From Chrysomallon squamiferum (Eukaryota > Mollusca > Gastropoda > Neomphalida > Peltospiridae), in contig CM022678.1 of assembly GCA_012295275.1 (NCBI GenBank), positions 19,881,556 through 19,945,555 of the forward strand: a stretch of DNA of 64,000 bases, written 5' to 3'. The notes under the pieces were generated by a model that saw nothing but the letters and a program-made list of their open reading frames with translations, had not been told where the DNA came from and ran no database searches. Of the stretch, positions 1-12,700 are shown piece by piece. Every line of letters begins with the position of its first letter. The stretch's first letter is position 1. A program made the translations under genes and the position numbers.

Positions 1-131
1 AACATCAATTATTTTCGAAAAGATTACTTTTTAAACTAAAATCAAATGAAATATATTTATATATCGGTAAACACAATGAAACAAAAATAAAAAAAATTCT
101 TAAAAAGAAAGCATCTGAGAAGAATTTTCAC

Positions 132-1024
132 CTGTTTTTTCAGGGTGTTTATTCTCACTTCTGCATTGGACAGAGCCACTGCACTCTTGTCTATCTCGGA
201 CTTTGCCTCCAACAGCTGTGTGTCTTTTCTGACCATCTCCATCTCCAGCCTGTCCTTGACCTTCTTCAGCTCCACAATTTCTTCTGTCCACAGCCGCTTT
301 TCCTTCGCGTGGTTCTCTGAAAAATAAAAATCACACGAAATTAGCTTTAAATTTAACAAAAGTGAAATGTCAAATTTAAAACACAAATGATATTAGTATT
401 TCTGTTTAATTTTTTTCTACAATTAATTAATTAATTAATTTATTTATTTATTTATTTATCTATTGTTATTAGGAAAATAATTTGTTTATTTATTTATTTT
501 TATAAGAATATAATCATCTTAAGGCAAATAAAAACTTTTCCAAGAAATTATCAGCTAATATTTTTAACCCAACAGTCTGTAATATAATAATAAATGGCAG
601 AATTAAAAAAAAATATATATAATTCATGTTAAAATCATCACTTTTAAATAAAAAAATATATATATATATATATATATAAAAATATATATATATATATAAA
701 TCAAAGCATTATGTACTAAAAGAAAAACAATACATAAAGTTCATATATAAATAAAATAAAATAAAAAAAAGAAAATAAAGAAATAAATTAATAAGTAAAT
801 AAATAATAAATAAATAAATATATAAATTATACCAGACTGTTCTTTCAGTTTTGAATTAAGACTGTCTTTCTCTTGCAGTGAAAGTTCAATAATCGTGTTT
901 CTTCTTTTCAGTTCCTGCTGCATTTCATACATCTGTTTTTCCATCAACTACAACAACATCATATTTTATTTATATTTTCATCAGCTGTAATAATCTATTA
1001 TTGTTACCACACTACTACCACTGC

Positions 1025-1076
<52 letters not shown>

Positions 1077-1158
1077 TCTTTGTTTTTTTTACTACTACTA
1101 TTATAAAAAGTGTAGGTGCAAAGGTAGATATGTATATCTCTGTATGTATGTATTGTAA

Positions 1159-1191
<33 letters not shown>

Positions 1192-1266
1192 CATGGATTT
1201 ATGTGTGTATGGATGTATGTTTGTACATATCTTTGTACATTTCTCTCTCTCTGTATATGTGTAAAA

Positions 1267-1307
<41 letters not shown>

Positions 1308-3554
1308 AAAACACCCATCAGACACACATGAAAAGGTTCATTAAAATAAAAAACATGAACTAAATAAACTAAATAAAAATAAATAACAAATAAATAAATA
1401 AAACAATAAATAAATTCAATACAGCATGAGATACATTACAAATATTTTTCATTTTTTTTTTCGTTTTTTTAAATCTTGTTCGGTTAACAGATTACAATTT
1501 CACTTTCAATACTTAGTCACTAAGTCAGACTAATCTAGTGACACTAATCTAGTAAAAACTTACTTTAAGCTTGGCTAGCATCCTTTCTGCCTCAGCTGTC
1601 ATTTTTGGCTGTTTTTCATTTGCCTTGTTCGCCTGATCACGAGTGAAACGAGTCAAGGAAACAAAAGCTAACACGAATTTAATCATAAATTACAATTAAA
1701 TACAGGTGGTTTTTTTCTTGTATTATCTTCTGTTTAATTTTGATGGTAACAAAAGCTAACACGAATTTAATCATAAATTACAATTAAATACAGGTGTTTT
1801 TTTTTCTTGTATTATTTTCTGTTTAATTTTGATGGTAACAAAAACTAACATGAATTTAATCATAAATTACAATTAAATACGGTGGGTTTTTTTCTTGTAT
1901 TATCTTCTGTTTAATTTTATGGTAAATACACGAAGGAACATCAAAATTAAACAGAAATAATGCAAGGTTTTTTATATATATATTATTTTCTGTTTAATTT
2001 TAACTACAAAAATATTCTAAAATTTAACATAAATCTAAAAATAAAAACTCATAATTTTCCAAAAGGAATTTTTGATTAATTAATAAATAGGTGTTTTTTT
2101 TTTTATTATGAAAACATGAATTTAATCATAAATTACAATTAAAAAAAGTTTTTTTTTGCTGATACAACAAATTTTAAATTAAAAGCTAAAAATTTCTAGT
2201 ATATTAGGATATAGATAGTTATTTTCTGTTTAAGTTCTGGGAAATAAATTTTGTTGCTGAAGATTTTTGATGTATTCAGCTTCAATGGTGTTCAGATCTC
2301 CAACAAAAGCTTTTGTATGATTTTTCTAAAAATAGAATTAATATATTTTAATCCATTTTTATACTGAACATCAAAAAAAACATTTTGGATTATGAACCAT
2401 TTTAATGCTTACAAACTATAAATATTCTAAAATTAAAAAATATAAAATTACAAAACATAGATGACATAATTATAATAAAAATTATAACTTTTTCTGAAAA
2501 ATCTTTACTGCCATCAATTGTGTATTGTTTTGTTTTGTTTGTTTGTTTATAATATTATACAGTGATTGAAATATCAGTGCACATGAAAATAATTGCAGTT
2601 TATTCCATAATCCATACCTTTACAGTTTATGTAACTTTCAGTATTCATTTTAAAATAAACATTTTTAATATTACAAAAAGAATTAGCATAGTACATTGCA
2701 ATAATTTATATAAATTACATTAACTATTTGAAAAATTTCTTAACCAAAGTTTTGATATGTTTTTTCTATATAATTTTTAGTGATTGAAATATACTGTTAA
2801 TAATTTTTCATGAACTATCTCTAAATATCATGTCTAAATATTAATTTTTTACAAGATATCTGTTATCAGTATTCTTTTGTTTTGCTTGTTTTTTTCTTAG
2901 GTTATTTAACTGTTTTTATTTATTTTATTATTTTTATTATTGTTATAATTATTATTACTTATTTTTTTTTCTTTTCTGGTTATTGTTGATAAACTTACCC
3001 TGTAATTGAAACTGGCATAGACTTTTTCATCTGACTAAGAGGTGGGACACTTTTCCTAAAAACATTTGAACCCTTGTGATAGCCTAGAAGTAAAAAAAAA
3101 AAAAAAAAAACATAACATTAAAAAACAAAACAAAATTTAAAATATTTCTGGAAATATCCTAATCAGAATGAATAAGTCTGTTATTGATTATTATGAAAAA
3201 TATTCAAAATTAATATTCCAAACATCTGCACAGCAACAGGGACAGTGTGAGGATGAGACAGTGGGAGAGAGAGAAAAGGGCATAAAGACAGACAGACACA
3301 CAGACAATCATTTCCACCACATATTAATATAACAAGCCTTGTATTTTATTTACATCAAGTTTTTACTTTTACTTATTCTTAACTGGAAATCTAATGCTAG
3401 ATAAATTTAACTGTTACTGTTGATTATATAAAATAATCATGAATTATGAATATAAATTTGTTAATTATTTAATACCTGCACTACGGCTAAAATCCATGCT
3501 TCGTGCTGGAGATGGACTTCTTGATCTTAGCGATGCTCCCCACCTCTCTGCCAT
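132..3554 (-). CDS. Unidentified coiled-coil protein, 5' exons (partial)
   Basis: I assembled six exons on the minus strand from reading frame and GT-AG sites: 3554-3476 (start ATG, reads MAERWGASLRSRSPSPARSM), 3083-2999, about 2325-2250, 1632-1564, 947-833 and 316-132. The N-terminus is rich in Ser, Arg and Pro. Later exons are heptad-like, charged coiled coil (for example KQMYEMQQELKRRNTIIELS and AKEKRLWTEEIVELKKVK). The gene continues beyond the left edge. Phases fit at 3476/3083 and 833/316. They do not fit between 2999 and 2325, and the third exon loses frame after the residues NLQQQ; both look like single-base changes in A runs. A centrosomal or ciliary role would be a guess, and I do not recognise the family. 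It is divergent from VPS11. Confidence 0.72.
1028..1302. repeat. (ATT)n, (GT)n and (CA)n microsatellites
   Basis: An ATT run at about 1028-1074, GT at about 1169-1190 and CA at about 1268-1303, in an intron of the coiled-coil gene. Confidence 0.95.
1653..2160. repeat. 88-bp tandem repeat beside a coiled-coil gene acceptor
   Basis: Units starting near 1661, 1749 and 1838 (ACAAAAGCTA then AATTTAATCATAAATTAC) repeat every 88-89 bp. Decayed partial copies continue to about 2005 and again at about 2100-2160. Each carries a TTCTGTTTAATTTT block that resembles the end of the 2325-2250 exon region (TTCTGTTTAAGTTCTGG). The array abuts the acceptor of the 1632-1564 exon. Confidence 0.75.
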
Positions 3555-3971
3555 TGTTCTTTATAAACTGATAAAGTATTTTGAAAATTAACACGCTCAA
3601 AATAATTAAATTTTAACTTCTGGAATTATGTTATTAATAAAACGAAAATATATGTCTTTTTATGAAAGTGTCAGATTCAAATGAATTTCAGTACGTATTA
3701 CCAATTTATTACTAATTGTTTGATCACAATGCTACATCATATCAATATTTAGTGTCTATCTAAAGATGATTTGTTTACTAAAAGGTAAAGCACTGTTGAA
3801 CATTTTTGACATTAGCAAACAAGTTGTAACGCAGCAAACAGTTAACCGGCAACATTACATACTAATGACTATATCGGTTTTCCCGTTTGTATTTCTTTTC
3901 ATAAGACTTCACATCACTATTTTTCTAATTCTGCTCAACATTTATTATATATAAGCATTTATTATTATTAT

Positions 3972-4029
<58 letters not shown>

Positions 4030-4484
4030 ACAATTTTAAAAATATTTTTAAAAAGTTATTGTTTTTCTTTTCGTTTATTTGGAAACTGCCAAATATGAAA
4101 TTACTTTATATAATGGCAAACGTTTTGTATGTATCATAATTTTACAAAGGTGGTATTTATAACAAATTCTATCAGAAATAATTAATTATTTATAGCAGAT
4201 TTTGTTTTCAAAAAGCCTGCAACTTTTTAAAATATTATAATTTATATTTACTCATGCTTTGCATTTGTGAGTTGTTTTTTAGATAGTAGTTTACAATCTA
4301 AGCAAAGTTGGAATAAAATTAAATATATGTATATATATTTCATAAAAATGTTCCTATGACATAATTTAATTTTCATATAATATATATATTTTTAAACGAA
4401 ATATAACATTAAGTATATATTTTGGTAATTATACATATTGGTTTTGTCACAGCTTTATATGTTAAGAAGGTCAAGGACGAAATC
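3555..4484. promoter_or_regulatory. Divergent intergenic region between the coiled-coil gene and VPS11
   Basis: About 930 bp separate the two opposed start codons. It holds a long (TA)n run at about 3977-4024 and otherwise AT-rich sequence without convincing exons. Untranslated exons and a shared, bidirectional promoter are expected here by position. No TATA box or known motif stands out. Confidence 0.45.
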
Positions 4485-7400
4485 ATGGCCTTTCTACAAG
4501 TAGGCGTATAATTAATTTATATAAAATTCACATTCGCTTTAACATTTTAGAATATACAGATCTGTTTTTTCTAAGATTATAAGAATAAACTTATTGGGAT
4601 ATTTATTTAATTTTTAAATATTATGCTAAACACAATAAATAAATATAATATTTGAATACCAGAAACTGATGTGTTTTCGATAACAACATTCACTTCAGTT
4701 ATTCATGAGAATTACTAAATCATGATTAATCAAACGGAAATAAAACATTTCAAGTGTGTTTTATAATTTATTTGATCTAAATTCAAACGGGGGTATAATT
4801 ATTAAAAAATAATAGATTTTAAAAATTAGGCGATTTTATTTCCAGAAAATTTGGTTTAATTTTTTTTTTACGTACACTTACAATTGTTTACTTGTTACAT
4901 TATGGTTATCTGCAAAGAAAGAATTGATTATATATCTAAATAACATCATTGTTTTACAATGTCCCTTACCAGCCTCCACTGCACAGTAGTAAACCATAAA
5001 TAACCATTACATTAGAGCCATTTCTGGTTGTAAACCAAAGCGAATTAGATGACAAAACTTGTGACTAAAACATCTTCTTACTGACATAAATACTATCATG
5101 GAGTAGACAATCAAGATTCAGGTTTTAACAAACCAAGATTATCACATGACATTAGATTTAAAAATGTCATGATTATTGGTTGATCAAATCTAAAGATCTG
5201 ATCATGTTTAAGTCACTTACATATTGATACTGGACCATTTTGTTATTGCTCAGTGAAGATTAAATAATTAAAAGAAGAATACTAATTAACCATAATTTCT
5301 TAGAAGCTAATTCTAATGTATTTGATACGTTTCAGTTACTTTAAGGTTGTTTATTTATTTATTGATTTATTAATGTTTTGACATTAAATATTAAATAAAA
5401 GAGTTTCAAATGAAAGCGACATTATAAACTGTTTTAAATAATATTAACTGTTAATCAGCTTTTCCTATTACTTGTGTATAATGGTTTGTCACAGATAATT
5501 TTAAAGTTGAGTTTGTGTATTTGTGTCTGGATCTACTTCATTAATCATGTTTATAATTTTATTCATAATGTAAATAATCTGTGTAATATAAATTTATATA
5601 ATATTTAAGTACATGCATATCTTTAAATCTCGGGAGACCACAAGAAAATGAAAACTCTTATTTCCACTGAAAGTGTAATAAAGTATGAAATTTCATTTAG
5701 TCAGTGTCAGCTTTAAATTACTGGCTACAGTACAGGAAGACCAGTTTTTGCATGTTTATTTTTCTGTTAAATAACCATGCTTTGTTTTTTGGTTTATACT
5801 TAACAAAAAATGTAATATATCCCAGAATGCCTCTGATATCTCAGTTCTAAATTACAGTGGCGAAGATTCAATTTCTTTGACAAGGAAGCAGTGAAAGATC
5901 CTGAAACTGACCAAATTTTCAATCAATTAAAGGTAAAAGAAATTTAAAATATGTAATAATATGATTATTTATTTGACATTAGTTTTAATCAAGATGTATA
6001 GTAATAATGTATAATTTGTATCACTTTCATCTTCATTATTCATTACCATCTTCATTATTCATCTTTACCAATAGTAGATCATATTCCTAAAATGTTTATA
6101 TATATCTGTAAACAATCTGTCACTATGTTTTTGTTTATATATTGTACGTATTGATTGTGTTTGTATGTGTGTGTGTGAATGTGTGTAATGATTATGTGTG
6201 TATTGAGTATGTGTGTTTATGTGTATGTATTGAGTGAGTATGTGTGTTTGTGTGTGTGTATTGAGTGTGTGTGTGTGTGCGTATGTGATTTGGTATGAGT
6301 GCACAATCATCCACATTCACATATATATGTACAGTTACCTTAATTACATTAACCAAAAAAATTAGAAACAAATAATTTTATAAAACCACACAGGTTATAT
6401 CAGAACGATTTGTTACTAAAACTGTTTTGTTTTAAACATGCAGGATGTCAATGTGTCAGTCTCTGAAAGTGGGCGTGGCCAGCTGGTGATTGGCGACCAT
6501 GAAGGAAACATGTATTTCATTAATCGACATTTCGACATGTCGATGTTCAAGGCTTACGAGATTCGAGTCACTCACCTGTATCAGATGAAGCATCATAATA
6601 TTCTTCTGTCAATTGGAGTAAGTCGGTTTGTTGAGTTGTTTTTTATTTTTTTATTTTTTTTCAATAAACTTATGAATATTAATTTGTTGTGAGAATGAAG
6701 TCACGTTCTTACAAGTCAGTCAGTTTTTATGAATATAAAGAAACAAGTTTTTGTGCATCAACAAACTGATAATTTGATGAATAAATAAATACATGAAAAT
6801 GCAGTACAAAAAAAATGCATTAGACAAAATCAGTTGTTGTGAATAAACCCACTGCTGAATGTAATGTTTTACCGTAAGTTGGTCTGTTATCTTTTCTTTT
6901 TAATTTTTCAACAAACTTATGAATATTCATCTTTTGTGAAAAACAAGTCGGTTTGTTTCATTTTCATTTTAATTTTTCAATAAGCCAATCAGTGTTTTCT
7001 GGACACTCAAATGCAATTTGATGAATAAATGTATAAAATAAAAAATATAAAAATAATAAGTAAATAAATCAATCAATAAATAAAAATGAAAAGAATAAAT
7101 AAATGAATATACAGTATTGATCAGTAAATATTAGAAGGAATAATTAGTATGGATACAATGAATGTATAATGTTTTGAAAAACCCAAACAGTAATTTAATA
7201 TCCAATAACGGATATTGATTAAATAGTGAAAAATAAATATCATAAATATAAAATTATATTTGTTTGTTTGTTTGTTTATTTTAGGAAGATGAACAGGGTG
7301 TGAATCCAAGTATAAAAGTCTGGAATCTTGATAAGGTAAAAAAAAAAATTTAAATAATATTTTTGATTAAACAAAATTAAGATCTATTATCTGTTGGAAA

Positions 7401-9663
7401 ATTTACCTGAAATGCTTCTGTTATAAATTATAGTTTTGTGTTTTAATTATCTTTTTTTCTTTTTTTTTTTTTTCATTTTGTTGAATTGTTGTTAACTTTT
7501 TTGACTCAGTGGAATTTTAATTTTCATTTGAGTAATGTTATTTGATAAAGGCTGAAGTTTTTGTTTGTATTTTCAAATTTTTTATTTATTATTAATGTTT
7601 AGCATTTTTGTTTTAGATGGATAATGGAGTGCCACATTGTACTAGAATAACAAGAGCAATCCCAGGCAACAAACCAACTCCAGTAATCTTTAAAAACACT
7701 CTCATTTTATTAAATAATAGTAGTAGTAGTAGTAGTAGTAGTAATAGCAGCAGCAATTGTAGTAGTAGTAGTAGTAAGAGAAATAATATTAGTGTTAATA
7801 GTAGTAAATATTAGTAGTAATAGTAATAATATTAATATTAATAGTAGCAGTAGTAAATATTAGTATTAATAGCAATAGTGACAATAGAATTATTAGTGAT
7901 AGTGATAGTACAAATAGTGGATGTAGTGATAGTAGTAAGTACTAGTAACAGTAGTAGTAACAGAAATAGTAATAGAAATAATAGTGGTAGTGACAATAAT
8001 AGTAAAAGTTGTTGTAGTAGCAGTAATAGTAATAGTGGTAATAGTATTTCATTAATCGAAATTTTGAACTGTCACTCACTTGTATACAGTAGTAATTTAT
8101 ATTAATTATAATAATGGGGCAGTAATAATCAAACATACACAGTAGTAAATCACAGTATAATGATGCTGATGATAATGGAAATTAAAATAAAAAATAAAGA
8201 TTCCAAAATTATTTATCATTATTTATTTATTTATTTAAATATTTATTTTGCATATCCATAGGTCACCTGCGTAAGTGTTCATGAAAATCTCAACTTCATG
8301 GCTGTCGGCTTTGAGAACGGTGTTGTGGTTGTTTTCAAGGGTGACGTAACTCGAGACAGGTGGGTGTTTTATTTTCATCAGATTACAGTCGCCAGTAAAT
8401 TAGTGATTTGTACCCATCCTGGCCTTAGGTGGGGGAAATGGTACAACAGACCACACCCACTTTACCTGCAGCTATGTGGCTTTTTATAGGTTGAGATTTT
8501 TGTCTCTAAATCTAATAAAATATATCTGATGTTGCCTATAGTTTAGAATTACTTTAAAATAATATTTACATATTTTATTTATGGACTGATAATAATAATA
8601 ATTTGCCTGTTTTATTTACTGAATAATAATATTTATGTCATTCATTTTAATAAAAGAAGAATAATTTTCATAATTTGTTTATGGAATTATGTTATAATGA
8701 TAATATTTAATAATTTTGTTTGTAAGAGTAAATACATATCTTTTTCCCTCTTTGTTTTTTTTATTTATAAATTTTATTTACAGTAGAACCATATTTGCAT
8801 GCTTATATTAAAACAATAATCTTTACATGCTTACATTGCAAAATTAATAATGTTTAGCCATTTCAATTGCACAATAATTTTCTTTGTGTATTTTTTTATA
8901 TAATATTTATTTGTTTCATAGACACAGCAAATCAAGAACAGTGTATGAAAGTAACAAATCAATTACTGGCCTTGCTTTCAAGTGTGGAGGAAAAGATATC
9001 ATTCTATTTATAACAACAGAGTCGGCCATTTTGTCTGTCAACATCACAGCTAAAGATCAGAGGGTATCGATCACTTTAAATAATTGATGTGCTAATGTAT
9101 TGATTTATTAAATCTAGTGAACTGATAAAGTTCCATTGGCAAAAAAAAATGTTGTGTTATTCTGTGGTTAGAATAACATGTTTTCGGATACAAGATCAGT
9201 CCTTCTTATAGGTTTGTTACACAATTTCCCATTCCAAACAATAATCTACACCAGCTGTAATTTTTAAAACATTTTGAAATTATTCTATTATTTAGCACTT
9301 TCATTTTAATTCTTTTTTTTACTTTCTTTAAATTTTATTTTGTTTTTGTTAATTTTACTTTTTTTTATTTTTTATTTTTTTTTATTCTTTCAAGACAACT
9401 CTGGAGAATTTTGGTGCCAAGCTTAGATGTTCTGTGATGTCAGATGCCAGTCAAGATAACCAGCTTGTGATTGGTCGACCAGATGTAAGCTGTGTTTTTA
9501 TTGGTCACATCTTAGACATTTCTTCTGAGTGACTAACCATGTTAACTTTTTCAATGTTTTTATTTTTATTATTAAGAGAAGATTTTTGTAACCATTTTCC
9601 ATGACAAACATTATCATTATTTTCATTGTCATCATTCATTTCCTTCTTCCTCTTCTTTGTTTC

Positions 9664-9702
<39 letters not shown>

Positions 9703-12700
9703 ATTATTATTAATATTATTGTTATTAATATTATTAATATTATTATTATTATTATTATTATAGGCAGTATATTTCTATCAGCCTGATGGGCGTGGACCAT
9801 GTCTGGCGTTTGAAGGGGACAAACTACAACTACACTGGTTCCGTGGTTACCTCGTCATCGTCGGTAAAGACAGCAAACCTCTTCCTCGAGCTCCTGTCCT
9901 GTACGTTTCTCTAATCATCAACGTAATTAAATAAACATCAATGTTGTACGTTTATCTAATCATCAACGTAATTAAATAAACATCAATGTTGTATGTTTAT
10001 TTAATCATCAACGTAATTAAATAAACATCAATGTTGTACGTTTCTCTAATCATCAACATAATTAAATAAACATCAATGTTGTACGTTTCTCTAATCATCA
10101 ATGTAATTAAATAAACATCAATGTTGTACGTTTATCTAATCATCAACGTAATTAAATAAACATCAGTGTTGTACGTTTATCTAATCATCAACGTAATTAA
10201 ATAAACATCAACATTGTACGTTTCTCTAATCATCAACGCAATTAAATAAACATCAACATTGTATGTTTCTCTAATCATCAACATAAATAAATATCGATGC
10301 TGCATGTCTTAATTACACTTAACTGTGATTTTAATGGGCAGTGCAGCACCTACCATAACCAAATAACAATTATATACTGTACTGCGTGAAATAGATAAGG
10401 ATTTTGCTTTCGTTTCTTTTTTAACTGATTTATTGTTTTATATGAGTAATAAGTATATTTTTTATATTGACAAATAATGTTTTGAGTTAAATTTCACTTA
10501 TAAATTGTTAGATGTCATCTGATTCTCCATAACCAGTATGAAAAGAATTAACAAAGCCTGTTTGAAATATGATTTACAGATATTATATTCATAAATTATT
10601 TTTAATTTAAAAACTTGATCCTTTCATATATTAAATTTTAATTTATTATTGTTAACATACTTTTATTATTATCTTTATTATTTTAAAACAGCTGTTAATT
10701 AAATTTTTGATTTCCATGACAAATCATTTATGAGTTCAAATCATTAAATAAAGCAAATGTTAGATGTCACAAACATACACATGAATACATTAAAAAATAA
10801 TAATAAAAATATTTAAATATTATATTCATAATTTATTTTTAATTTACAAAAACATTCTACATAGTTAAATTTACATTATGCTGATCAAGAATTGAATTTT
10901 ATTTTTTAATTAATAAAAACATTTTTAATTAAACAGTGATTCCCATAATTCAAGGGATGGAGATGAACATTGTGACAGTCATGAATACATAAAAAACAAA
11001 AATAATAATAATAAATAAAACCCTGAAGTCATTGATCATTTTTGAGTGGGGACTATTGTAATGTCCTGGCTGGGGATTTTTAATTAAAGATTTGAGGATC
11101 TTAAAATTAAAATTATTTTTTAATTAATTAAAATTTTTTTTATATTTCTGTGAAACCAAATTATGTTATGATAAATTATATAATATCATTTGTATGTGCT
11201 AATACGCTTGAAGACGTAATTTATTATTAGCAAAGTTTTAGTGATCACTGTTAGCAAACACAACAGCAACTACTACTACAGTGACAGCTACTGATAAAAT
11301 TTCAACCATTTCTGAAAGTTTGCAAATTTATTTAGGTCATTTCATATATCTCCTGACTTTTTATATTTTTTTGTTAAATAAAGACAGAAGAGGATGAAAA
11401 AGAAAAATAACAGATTTGAGGAAAAAATCAACTTTGACTGTTTATAAGTGATTATAATATGATAAGCTTAGAACTTTGTTTTGATTTATTATTTCTAAGC
11501 AAAAAAAAAAAAAAAAAATTAAAATGATGAGCATTACTATTTCAAACTGGGTTTTAGATTTTAATTTCTGGCTTTCTGGTGAGAATTTATTGTAAACTAA
11601 ACTGAACTTTTTTTTGTTAGTAAATAAAAAGAAGGATCTGATAAATAAGTTAATAATTAGACTTTGTGATTAAAAATAGAAATTGCCTTGATTTTGATGA
11701 ATTTGAGTATATCTGATTATTTTTATTTAAACAGCAAGTGTATCATTTGATTTGTTTTTTTTTTTTTTTTTTTAGTTGTATCAGTTGCAGGAGAAAGACA
11801 CACAGACAAAACTAGAAATGTTGTTTAAGAAAAATAACTACACACTGGCTATCAGGTGAGTCTTGTTGTTATTTATAAATTTAGTAGCTGTTTTTATTTA
11901 TGTTTGTATGTTTGATTATGTATTTGTGGTGTGTATATATGTGTGCATGTGTTTTATTACGTGTTTTGGGGGGTGTGCATGTGTTTGGATTATGTGTTTT
12001 TGGGTGTTTATATGTGTGTGTGTTTGCGTATGTGTCTTTTGACGATAATTAAAAATGAAAACATGTTAATGATCATTATGAAGATTATGTTGATAATAAT
12101 GACATAACAACAGTAATAATAAAACAAAGTTAAAAATCTATTCTATGTTCACGTTCCTGTAACCAACAACATAAATAAATAACATTTGTTATATTCCATA
12201 AATATATTTTTGTTATTTTATTTTTTTGCATTCAAATAATTATTTGTGTTATATTTTACTGAATTCTTGATTTAACACTGACGATAACCTAAGCAATATT
12301 TATAATAATATTTGTGATATAATTCATTAATTAAAAAAGAATTAATGACAATAAATAGGTTTTCGACACAAATATTTACTTTTTACAGTTTAGCAAAAAG
12401 TCAACAGTATGACCAGGATGGCCTGATTGACATTTTCACTCAGTATGGAGACCACCTGTATAGTAAGGGTGACCATGATGGAGCTATAGACCAGTATATT
12501 AAAACTATTGGCAAACTGGAGGCCTCATATGTTATCAGAAAAGTAAATTTACTTTTATTTATTTTTATTGTTTTTCTTATTACAGATGCCTATTTCAGTT
12601 CCACAACATCATCATCATCATCCTTATCATGATTTTTTTTTTTTTTTTTTTTTTTTTCCATTTCCAGATACATTTTAATTATGTTGTGGTAGTTTATTAG

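Noticed and set aside
8385-8490. A less AT-rich block after a VPS11 donor, possibly a repeat or exon
   Set aside because: There is no frame continuity with VPS11, and no terminal repeats or tRNA boxes; nothing can be supported.
9901-10296. CRISPR-like regular repeats
   Set aside because: The units are contiguous with no spacers, and the context is a eukaryotic intron.
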